Below are positions 46,201 through 58,200 of a stretch of DNA of 64,000 nt, in pieces. The notes beneath the pieces were generated by a model. It saw nothing but the letters and a program-made list of their open reading frames with translations, was not told the origin of the DNA and ran no database searches. This DNA comes from Seminavis robusta (taxonomy: Eukaryota > Bacillariophyta > Bacillariophyceae > Naviculales > Naviculaceae), in contig CAICTM010000036.1 in the NCBI GenBank assembly GCA_903772945.1, positions 62,001 to 126,000 of the forward strand, read 5' to 3'. Position 1 is the stretch's first letter. Every line of letters begins with the position of its first letter. The translations under genes and the position numbers were made by a program.

Positions 46201-49200
46201 TGGTGTTTCTGATGGTTCAGGCGTCGGGATTGGTGATGGGGGGGTACTGGGAATATCACTTGGTGGGCTTGAAGGAACAGGTGATGGAATTGGAGAAGGA
46301 ATATCACTTGGGGTCTCACTGGGGTTGGGCGTTGGTGGTGTGGTGGGAATAGGAGAAGGAACACTAGAAGGGACAACAGAAGGAGTCTCTGATGGACTTG
46401 GTGTTGGCAGTGTTGATGGTTTCTCACTGGGGGTCTCACTAGGATATGGGGTGGGTGGTGTAGTTGGTGGTTTGCTGGGTGGAGATGATGGGATATCAGA
46501 TGGTGGAGTTGATGGTGGGGTTGATGGTGGGGAGGATGGAGGAGTTGATGGGGTCTCTGATGGGATGGGTGTTGGGATTGATGTTGGGGGGGTACTGGGA
46601 ACATCACTTGGTGGGTTGGAGGGAATTGGCGAAGGATCAGTTGTTGGAGTGTCACTTGGAACCTCGCTCGGACTAGGAGTGGGTATGTAAGAGGGGACAT
46701 CAGAGGGTGTTCTTGAAGGTGGTTCGCTGGGGATAGGCGTTGGTGGTATTGTGGGAATTGGAGAAGGAACACTGGAAGGCGTATAAGAGGGTGTCTCTGA
46801 AGGACTTGGTGTTGGAATCGTTGATGGTGTCTCACTAGGGGTCTCACTGGGATGTGGGGTCGGTGGGATAGTAGGTGGTCTACTAGGTGGAGACGATGGC
46901 ACTTCAGATGGTGGTGCTGATGGAGGCGTTGATGGCACCGTGGATGGAGGAGTTGATGGGGCCTCTGACGGATTAGGTGTTGGCATTGTTGTTGGGGGGG
47001 TACTGGGAACATCACTGGGTGGGGTTGAAGGAACCGGTGATGGAACCAAAGAGGGAGTCTCACTTGGGGTCTCACTGGGGATAGGCGTTGGTGGTGTGGT
47101 GGGAATGGAGAAGGAACACTAGAAGGAACAAAGAGGAGTCTCTGATGGACTTGTTTGGAGTGTTGACGGTGTGTCACTCGGGGTCTCACTGGGATGTGGG
47201 GTGGGTGGGATAGTAGGTGGGCTACTGGGCGAGTTGAAGGTGTTTCAGAGGTGGGTTTGAAGCGGGGTTGTGGGTGGTGATGACGGAGGGATTGAAGGAG
47301 TCTCTGATGGGTTGGGGTTGGACTGGTGTTGGTGGGGACGATGGAGGAGTGATGGCGTCTCTGATGGGTTTGGTTGGGACTGGAGATGGTGGGGTACTGG
47401 GAATATCACTTGGTGGGCTTGAAGGGAACAGGTGATGGATCAGTTGTAGGGGTCTCACTTGGCACCTCACTTGGGCTTGGTGTTGGAGGAGTAGTTGGGA
47501 TAGGAGAAGGTACACTAGATGGCACATAAGAGGGGGTCTCCGAAGGAGTTGGTGTAGGATCAGTGGATGGTGGATGACTGGGAGGTACGCTAGGAGGGTT
47601 TGTTGGTGGCGTTGTAGGTGGTTCTGAAGGGTTTTCACTGGGCATCCAAGATGGTGTTTCTGATGGCTCTTGAGTTGGTTCATCTGAGGGAGTTTCCGAT
47701 GGATTTGGAGTTGGCAAAGTTGTAGGTGGCTCTGATGGGATAGGGGTTGGATCCGTTGTTGGTATCTCTGAAGGAGTCTCACTTGGGCTTGGGGTGGGAG
47801 GTGTTGAAGGGGTCTCTGATGGGATTGGTGTTGGTGGGCTGGATGGAGTTTCTGATGGGATTGGGGTTGGCTTTCCAGTAGGAGGCTCACTTGGTGGTGA
47901 GGAGGGTGGCTCACTGGGAATATCAGATGGGCTTGGGGTAGGATGAACTGATGGCGGCATTGAGGGGTCCCTTGTGGGATCGTCACTGGGTACACCGCTT
48001 GGTGGCAATGAGGGAGGTGATGAAGGTGTGCTGCTTGGGTGATCAGAAGACGGTGTGCTGCTGGGTGGTATAGAAGGGTACATAGTTGGAAGTCTAGAAG
48101 GTGTACGGGATGGAGTCTCTGTTGGTTCAATTGACGGGTCACTTGTAGGAACCTCACTTGGAGCAACTGATGGAACAGTTGTTGGTGGGATTGATGGTGC
48201 ATCAGATGGGATTTCGGAAGGTTGATCAGAGGGAGGAGTCGTTGGTATCCAGGAAGGCGGAACGGAGGGGATTGGGCTTGGTGGAATGCTTGGGTGAGGC
48301 GTCGGTAACAATGATGGTGGACTGGATGGACTGGCTGATGGTGGCCTTGATGGAGGTACAGTGGGATCAGTGGTTGGAGTGTCACTTGGGACTTCACTCG
48401 GAGGCTCACTAGGTGGCTGTGATGGGACAGGTGTGGGCATAACTGTAGGGGGTTCTGAAGGTGGAGCTGAGGGTACAGTGGAGGGTGTTTCCGAAGGGGG
48501 CGTGGTTGGTGGCACTGTTGGCCACTCAGATGGGATGGGCGAAGGAACAGTTGATGGTGTCTCCGAAGGAATTGGGGTGGGGTCAGTTGTTGGTATCTCA
48601 CTGGGTGTCTCACTTGGGCTAGGGGTGGGTGGCATCGTAGGTGGTGTACTGGGTGGAGAGGATGGTATATCAGATGGTGGTGATGAAGGATCAGGTGTTG
48701 GTGGGGACGATGGAGGAGTTGATGGTGTCTCAGATGGGTTTGGTGTGAAAAGATGAGAGATGGTGTTTCAGAAGGTTTGTTTGTGGGTACCTTGGTTGGA
48801 CTACTGGATGGGACCTGGTGGAACTCTGTAGGGCCTCACTGGGGTTCAACTGAGGATCTAGATGGCTGGTCGTTGGTCTGTTGCTTGGTTCATCACTTGG
48901 TGGTTCAGAAGGCACTTCAGAGGGTTTTTCTGAAGGGACTGTGCTTGGACTTCTTGATGGCACTCTGGTGGGAACAACTGTTGGGCCTTCACTGGGTTCA
49001 ACTGAAGGGTATCTAGATGGCTGGTCAGTTGGCTGCCTGCTTGGTTCACACTGGGAGTTCAGATGGCACCTGGGACGGGTTTTCTGAAGGTACCTGGCTT
49101 GGACTAATCGATGGAATCATTGTTGGGTCCCTAGAGGGAGTCTCACTGGGCACACCTGAAGGAATTGATGTGGGGGTGTCTGAAGGGGGTTCACTGGGAA

Positions 49201-52200
49201 CATTTGTGGGAGGCTTTGTTGGCACACTTGTAGGACCTACGCTGGGTGGGACAGAAGGGAACAGTGAGGGTGGAGTTGTTGGGATCACACTTGGTTCATC
49301 ACTGGGGGATTCTGAAGGTCGAGTGGTTGTGGGAGGCTGTGTTGGCACTCTGGTTGGAATGGTTGAAGGGCTTTCAGAGGGTGGCTTTGTAGGGACAGTT
49401 GTGGGCTCTTCACTTGGGCTTTCAGAAGGTACTCTTGAAGGTGGTACACTTGGAACCTTTGTTGGTGGTCTTGTTGGTACACCAGTTGGCCTTGTACTTG
49501 GAATATCAGAAGGGGATATGGAAGGTGGCACTGATGGATCTGATGAAGGTGGGGTGGTTGGCTCCACCGTGGGGTCATTTGATGGCTCTGCACTGGGATG
49601 GCCGGTTGGTACAACAGATGGCTCTGTAGTAGGCATCTGGCTGGGGTGGCCAGAAGAGGGTGTGTTACTAGGCGATTCCGATGGATCTGATGAAGGTGGG
49701 GTGGTTGGCTCGACCGTTGGATCATTCGATGGCCCCACACTTGGGCGATCTGTTGGTAAAACTGATGGTTCTGTTGTCGGCATCTGGCTAGGATGGCCAG
49801 AAGAAGGCGTGCTGCTAGGCGAAATCGATGGATTTGATGTGGGGGGACTAGATGGTGGCATTGTTGGATCACTTGTGGGGGTTTCACTTGGTGGCTCAGA
49901 GGGTGGAGAGGAAGGTGGTGCAGATGGGACATTGGATGGTGAAATGCTTGGATGAAGTGTTGGTATCCAAGAAGGTGGAGTGGATGGAGGGACTGATGGT
50001 GACCTAGATGGAGGTGGAGTCGGATCAGTAGTGGGGATTTCACTAGGGGTTCACTTGGCTGGGTGTTGGTGGCGAAGAGGGAAAGGAGAAAGGAACATCT
50101 GAGGGCACATCAGAGGACTTTCTGATGGGCTTGGTGTTGGAATTCCGTTGGTGTATAGCTTGGGTGGTCTGAAGGCGGTACAGAGGGCACTGTTGAGGGT
50201 GATTCTGAGGGAGGTGTTGTTGGTGGTTCTGATGGCCAATCAGAGGGGCTAGGCGTAGGAACAGTCGATGGTGTCTCCGAAGGAATTGGGGTGGGATCAG
50301 TTGTTGGTATCTCACTGGGTGTCTCACTTGGGCTAGGGGTGGGTGGCATCGTAGGTGGTGTACTGGGTGGAGAGGATGGTGTATCAGATGGCGGTGATGA
50401 AGGATCAGGTGTTGGTGGGGACTGATGGAGGAGTTGATGGTGTCTCAGATGGGTTTGGTGTGGGATTGTAGTTGGTGGCGATGAGGAGGGATTGATGGCG
50501 TTTCTGAATGGGTTAGGTGTGGGACTGGTGATGGCGCGTACTGGAATATTCACTGGTGGGCTGAAGGACACGGTGATGGAAGCAAAGAAGAGTTTCACTT
50601 GGGGCTCACTGGGTTAGGTGTTGGTGTGTGGGAATAGGAAGAAGGAACACTAGAAGGAACAACACGAGGGAGTCTCTGATGGACTTGGTGTTGGAAGTGT
50701 AGATGGTTTCTCACTGGGGGTCTCACTAGGAATTGGGTGGTGGCGTATTGTGGTTTGCTGTGAGATGATGGATCAGAATGGTGGAGTGATTGGTGGGGGG
50801 GTGGTGATGGAGGGGTGATGGTGTCTCTGATGGGTTTGGTGTTGGCATTGTTGTTGGGGGGGTACTGGAATATCGCTTGGTGGTCTTGAAGGAACAGGTG
50901 ATGGAACATAAGATGGTGTATCACTGGGGGTTTTACTGGGGTTAGGTGTTGGTGGTGGGTGGGAAAGGAGAAGGAACACTAGAAGGAACCACAGAAGGAG
51001 TCTCTGATGGACTTGGTGTTGGCAGTGTTGATGGCGTTTCACTGGGGGTCTCACTAGGAATTGGGTGTGGGTGGGAGTAGTAGGTGGTTTACTCGGCGGA
51101 GATGATGGCATATTGGATGGAGGGATGATGGAGGGGTTGATGGTGTTTCTGATGGGTTAGGTGTGGGGACTGGTGATGGCGGCGTACTGGGAATATCACT
51201 TGGTGGGGTTGAAGGAACAGGTGATGGAACAGAAGAGGGTGTGACACTGGGGGTCTCACTGGGTAGGTTGGTGGGTGGTGGAATAGGAAGAAGGAACACT
51301 AGAAGGAACAACAAGAGGGCTCCGATGGACTTGGTGTTGGAAGTGTGATGGTTTCTCACTGGGCGTCTCACTAGGATATGGGGTGGGTGGTGTAGTTGGT
51401 GGTTGCTAGGTGGAGATGATGGGATATAGACGGTGTAAAGCGAGGGTGGGGTTGAATGGTGGAGAGGATGAGCGTTGATGGTGTCTCTGATGGGTTTGGT
51501 GTTGGCATTGGTGTTGGAGGTGCTGGGAACATCACTTGGTGTCTGAGGGAATGGTGAAGGATCGTTGTGGACTCACTAGGTACCTCACTTGGGCTGGGTG
51601 TTGGTTGTGTGGTGGGAATAGGAGAAGGAACCTGAGGAACAAAGAGGTGTCTCGAAGATTGTGGTTGGAATTGTTTTTGAGGGAACTTCACTGGGGGTCT
51701 CACTAGGATTTGGGGTGGGTGGAATTGTAGGTGGTCTCTAGGGGAGATGATGGGATGTCGATGGTGTGCTGATGAGGGGTGGAATGGTGGAGAGAGGATG
51801 GAGGGTGGATGGGGTCTCTGATGGATTTGGTGTGGGACTGGTGTTGGTGAGTCGCTGGGAACATAACTGGGTGGACTAGAGGGAATCGGTGATGGAACAT
51901 CACTGGGTTGATTTGAAGGAATCGGTGATGGAACCGTTGTGGGTGTGTCACTTGGTAGCTCACTTGGACTTGGTGTGGGTACATTAGAAGGGATATCTGA
52001 GGGTACATTTGATGGGGGCTCACTGGGGCTAGGTGTTGGTGGTGTGGTGGAATAGGCGAAGGAACACTAGAAGGAACAACAGAGGGAGCTCTGAGGACTT
52101 GGGTTGGAATTGATGTTTCTCACTGGGGTCTCACTAGGATATGGGGTGGTGGTGTAGTGGTGGTTTGCTTGGTGGAGATGGCACATAAGATGGGGCACTG

Positions 52201-55200
52201 ATGGTTGGTGTTGTGGGAGATGATGGAGGAGAGAAGGGTTTCTGAGGGGTTTGGTGTTGGGATGGAGTTGGGAGATACTGGGAACATCACTTGGTGGGCT
52301 TGAAGGAAAGGTGATGGATCGGTTGTGATCTCACTTGGACCTCACTAAGGCTGGTGTTGGTAAAATAAGAGGGGACATCCGAGGGTTTCACTGGGACCTC
52401 ACTTGGGTTGGGTGTGGTGTGGTTGGGAATTGAGAGGCAACACATGAGGGCACCTCAGAGGGTGTCCAAGAAGGACTTGGCGTCGGAACCGTTGAGGGCG
52501 TGTCACTAGGAGTCTCACTAGGAATTGGAGTGGTGGGACAGTGTGGTCTACTTGAGTGAGGTTATGAGGTGGTATGAAGGTCAGGTGTTGGTGGGGACGA
52601 TGGAGGAGTTGATGGGGTCTCTGATGGTTGGGTGTGGGACTGGAGTGGGAGTACGGGAACATCACTTGGCGGCCTTGAAGGAATGGTGATGGATCGGTTG
52701 TGGAATCTCACTTGGTACCTCACTAGGGCTGGGTGTTGGTAATAAGAGGGGAACATCCAGGGTATTCACTTGGACCTCACTAGGGTGGTGTTGGGGTGTT
52801 TGGAATTGGAGAGGGATCATTGAAGGCACCTCAGACGGTGTTTCAGAAGGACTTGGTGTCGGAACTGTGAGGGCGTGTCACTTGGAGCCTCACTAGGAAT
52901 TGGAGTTGGTGGGACAGTAGGTGGGCTACTTGGTGGAGTTGAAGGTGTTTCAGAGGGTGGTTTGAAGTGGGTTGTGGGTGTGATGACGAGGGATGAGGAC
53001 TCTCTGATGGGTCAGGTGTAGGGATTGGACTTGGTGGGGATGAGGGAGGGTTGATGGTGTTTCTGATGGGTCAGGGGTGGGGACTGGTGATGGGGGGTAC
53101 TGGAATATCACTTGGCTTGTTGAGGGAACCTCGCTGGGGCTAGGTGTGGGCCACCAAGATGGAGTACAGATGGAATGTGGAAGAGATCACTGGGGTGGGT
53201 GTTGGGTGTGGTGGAATGGCGAAGGAACAATAGAAGGAACAACAGAAGGAGTCTCTGATGGACTTGGTGTTGGAACTGTTGATGGGTGTCTCCTGGGTGT
53301 CTCACTTGGATTTGGGGTGGGTGGTTGTAGGTGGTCTGCTAGGTGGCGATGAGGGCTCTTCAGATGGTGGTGTTGAGGGTTTGGTGTTGGCAGTGAAGAG
53401 GGAGGGATTGATGGGGTTTCTGATGGGTGGGGTTGGACTGGAGAGGTGGGGTACGGGAACATCACTGGTGGGCTTGAGGGAACAGGTGAGGATCAGTTGT
53501 GGGAACTCACTTGGGGTTCACTGGGCTGTGTTGAGGAGTAGTGGAGTATCAGAGGGGATTTCCTGATGATTTCACTTGGGATGGGGGTTGGTTGGGTTGT
53601 AGGTGGAATCGAAGGAAACTTCGAAGGCTCTTCTGAGGGAGTTTCTGATGGATTGGAGTTGGCAAAGTTGAGGGGCCTATGGGATGGGGTTGGATCAGTT
53701 GTTGGTATCTCTGAAGGAGTCTCACTTGGGCTTGGGGTGGGAGGTGTTGAAGGGGTCTCTGATGGGATTGGTGTTGGTGGGCTGGATGGAGTTTCTGATG
53801 GGATTGGGGTTGGCTTTCCAGTAGGAGGCTCACTTGGTGGTGAGGAGGGTGGCTCACTGGGAATATCCGACGGGTTTGGGGTAGGATAAACTGATGGTGG
53901 CATTGAGGGGTCCCTTGTGGGATCGTCACTGGGTACATCACTTGGTGGCAATGAGGGAGGTGATGAAGGTGTGCTGCTTGGGTGATCAGAAGACGGTGTG
54001 CTGCTGGGTGGTATAGAAGGGTGTGGAGTTGGGGGTTCCGATGGTGGTATAGATGGAACATATGAAGGTGGAATGGATGGGATTGGGCTTGGAGGGATGC
54101 TTGGGTGAGGGTTGGTATCCATGATGGGGACTGGATGGACTGACCGATGGTGGCCTAGATGGAGGTACAGTGGATCAGTGGTTGGGATTTCACTTGGGAT
54201 TTCACTCGGAGGCTCACTAGGTGGTTGTGATGGGACAGGTGTGGGCACAACTGTAGGGGGTTCGAAGGTTGAACTGAGGGTACAGTGGAGGGGGTCCGAA
54301 GGGGGTGGTTGGTGGAACTGTTGGCCACTCGGATGGGATGGGCGAAGGAAAGTTGATGGTGTCTCGAAGGAATTGGGGTGGGATCAGTTGTTGGTATCAC
54401 TGGGTGTCTCACTTGGGCGGGGTTGGGGGAGTGCTTGGAACTCAGAAGGCAACTCGAAGGATTGGGAGTGGGTGGTGTGGTGGGGATGGTGATGGAGGTA
54501 TTGATGGTGTCTCAGAGGGGACATGGTGGGAACTACTGATGGTGTTTCCGATGGAGAAGGTGTTGGCGGCGTTGTAGGAATAGGAGAAGGAACACTCGAG
54601 GGAAATTCAGAGGGGGTTTCTGATGGACTTGGAGTTGGCACAGTTGAAGGTTTCTCACTGGGGGTCTCACTAGGATAAGGGGTGGGTGGTGAGGTTGGTG
54701 GTTTGCTTGGTGGAGATGATGGAATCTCCGATGGAGGTGCTGAAGGATGAGTTGTTGGTGGTGACGATGGAGGCACTGATGGGGACTCTGATGGGATTGG
54801 AGTAGGGCGAGTACTGGGATTTTCCTAGGTGGATCGAAGGAACAGGTGAGGGAATGGGTGACGGGACAGTTGTTGGAGACTCGCTTGGCACCTCACTCGG
54901 ACTGGGAGTGGGTACATTTGAGGGGGCATCGAGGGAATCTCACTGGGAACCTCCTTGGTTGGGTGTTGGTGGTGTGTTGGAATTGGAGAGGAACACTTGA
55001 GGGCACCTCAGAAGGTGTTTCCGATGGACTTGGTGTAGGAAGTGTTGAGGGTGTGTCACTCGGAGTCTCACTAGGAACTGGAGTTGGTGGGACGTGGTGG
55101 TCTACTTGGTGGATGATGGGGTATCAGATGGTGGCACTGAAGGATCAGGTGTTGGTGGGGACGATGGAGGAGGATGGTGTTACTGATGGGTTTGGTGTAG

Positions 55201-58200
55201 GGAGGAGTTGGTGGGGATGAGGGAGTGATTGATGGCGTTTCTGAAGGGTCAGGGGTTGGGACTGGTGATGGCAGGGTACTGGGAACATCACTTGGTGGGT
55301 TTGAGGGAACTGATGATGGATCAGTTGTAGGTCTCACTTGGCACTTCACTTGGGCTTGTGTTGGAGGAGTGGTGGGGACAGGAGAAGGTACATTTGAGGG
55401 CACATAAGAGGGTTCTCCGAAGGACTTGGTGTTGGAAGAGTTGAGGGTGTGCACTTGGGGTCTCACTAGGATATGGTGTGGGTGGGATGGTAGGTGGTTC
55501 ACTGGGTTAGTCGATGGCACATCTGATGGTGTTATTGATGGCGGGGTTGATGGTTTTGAGGATGGAGGAGTTGAAGGTGTCTCTGATGGGTTTGGTGTCG
55601 GGACTGGAGTTGGGAGAGTACTGGGAACATACACTTGGGTCCTGAGGGAATTGGTGACGGGAGTTGTGGGAGTCTCACTTGGCACCTCACTGGGCTGGGA
55701 GTGGGATATAAGAGGGGACATCCGAGGGAATCTCACTGGGACCTCACTTGGGTTTGGTGTTGTGGTGTGGTTGAATTGGAGAAGGAACATTGAGGGCACC
55801 TCAGAGGGTTTTCAGAAGGACTGGTGTGTCGGAATCGTTGAGGTGTGTCACTTGGAGTCTCACTAGGAATTGGAGTTGGTGGGACGTGGGTGGTCTACTT
55901 GGTGGAGAATGTGTTTCAGAGGGTGGTTGAAGGATGGGGTTGTGTGGTGGAATGATGAGGAGTTGATGGTGTTTCTGACGGGTCAGGCTGGGGACTGGAG
56001 TTGGGAGATACTGGGAACATCACTTGGTGGCTTGAGGGAATTGGTGAAGGGACAGTTGTGGGAGTCTCGCTTGGCACCTCACTGGGACTGGGATGGCAAT
56101 AAGAGGGGACATCGAGGGAATCTCACTGGGAACCTCACTTGGGTTGGGTGTTTGTGGTGTGGTTGGAATTGGAGAAGGAACATTGAGGGCACCTCAGAGG
56201 GTGTTTCAGAAGGACTGGGTGTCGGAATGTTGAGGGTGTCACTTGGAGTCTCACTAGGAATTGGAGTTGGTGGGACTGTGGGTGGTCTATTGGTGGAGTG
56301 AGGTGTTTCAGAGGGTGGGTTTGAAGGTGGGGTTGTGGGTGGTGAGATGGAGGAGTTGATGGTGTTTCTGATGGTTCAGGCGTCGGGATTGGTGATGGGG
56401 GGTACTGGGAAATCACTTGGTGGCTTGAAGGAACAAGTGAGGAAGGAGAAGGAATTCACTTGGGGCTCACTGGGGTTGGGCGTTGGTGGTGTGGTGGGAA
56501 TAGGAGAAGGAACACTAGAAGGAACAACAGAAGGGTCTCTGATGGACTTGGTGTTGGAGGTTGATGGTTCTCCGGGGGTCCACTAGGATATGGGGTGGGT
56601 GGTGTTGTTGGTGGTTTGCTGGGTGGAGATGATGGGTATCGATGGTGGAGCTGATGGTGGGGTTGATGGTGGGGAGGATGGAGGAGTTGAGGTTCTGATG
56701 GGATGGGGTTGGGATTGGTGTTGGGGGTACTGGGAACATCACTTGGTGGGCTTGAGGGAATTGGTGAAGGATCAGTTGTGGGAGTTCACTTGGAACCTCC
56801 TGGACTGGAGTGGATAAAGAGGGGACATCGAGGGTGCTTGAAGTGGTTCGCTGGGGATAGGCGTGGTGGTAATGTGGGAATTGGAGAGGAACACTGGAAG
56901 GCGATAAGAGGGTCTCTGAAGGACTTGGTGTTGGAATCGTTGATGGTGTCTCACTGGGGTCCCACTGGGATGTGGGGTCGGTGGGATAGTGGTGGTCTAC
57001 TAGGTGGAGACGATGGCACTTCAGATGGTGGTGCTGATGGAGGCGTTGATGGCACGTGGATGGAGGAGTTGATGGGGCCTCAGACGGATTAGGTGTTGGC
57101 ATTGTTGTTGGGGGGGTACTGGGAACATCACTGGGTGGGGTTGAAGGAACCGGTGATGGAACCAAAGAGGGAGTCTCACTTGGGGTCTCACTGGGATAGT
57201 GTTGTGTGTGTGGGAATGGAGAAGGAACACTAGAAGGAACAAAAGACGGAGTCTCTGATGGACTTGTGTTGGAGTGTTGATGGTGTGTCACTCGGGTTCA
57301 CTGGGATGTGGGGTGGGTGGGATAGTAGGTGGGCTACTGGGCGGAGTTGAAGGTGTTTCAGACGGTGGGTTTGAAGGCGGGGTTGTGGGTGGTGATGACG
57401 GAGGGATTGAAGGAGTCTCTGATGGGTTGGGGTTGGAACTGGTGTTGGTGGGAGATGGAGGAGTGATGGGTCTCTGATGGGTTTGGTGTCGGGACTGGAG
57501 ATGGTGGGGTACTGGGAATATCACTTGGTGGGCTTGAGGGAACAGGTGATGGATCAGTTGTAGGGGTCTCACTTGGCAGCTCACTTGGGCTTGGTGTTGG
57601 AGGAGTAGTTGGGATAGGAGAAGGTACACTAGATGGCACATAAGAGGGGGTCTCCGAAGGAGTTCGTGAAGGATCAGTGGATGGTGGATGACTGGGAGGT
57701 ACGCTAGGAGGGTTTGTTGGTGGCGTTGTAGGTGGTTCTGAAGGGTTTTCACTGGGCATCCAAGATGGTGTTTCTGGCTTGAGTGTGGGAGCTTTTGAGT
57801 TGGATGTTGTGGTTGAGGTGGCAAAATTCGAAGTCTGAGGGAGTTTCGATGGATTGGAGTTGGAAAGTTGAGGGGCTCGATGGATAGGGTTGGATCGTTT
57901 TGGTATCTCTGAAGGAGTCTCACTTGGGTTGGGTGGGAGGTGTTGAAGGGGTCTCTGAGGGATTGGTGTTGGTGGGCTGGATGGAGTTTCTGTTGGGATT
58001 GGGTTGGCTTTCCAGTAGGAGGCTCACTTGGTGGTGAGGAGGGTGGCTCACTGGGAATATCCGACGGGTTTGGGGTAGGATGAACTGATGGTGGCATTGA
58101 GGGGTCCCTTGTGGGATCGTCACTGGGTACATCACTTGGTGGCAATGAGGGAGGTGATGAAGGTGTGCTGCTTGGGTGATCAGAAGACGGTGCGCTGCTG

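Larger units (their letters stand above)
38578..48747 (-). repeat. Segmental tandem copy 1 (about 10.17 kb) within the PTS region
   Basis: Sequence from 38578 (ATGGTGTTTCAGAAGG) matches 48758 onward. Landmarks keep offsets of 10180 (39141 with 49321) and about 10115 (47521 with about 57636), so copy 2 has lost about 65 bases overall. Confidence 0.85.
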
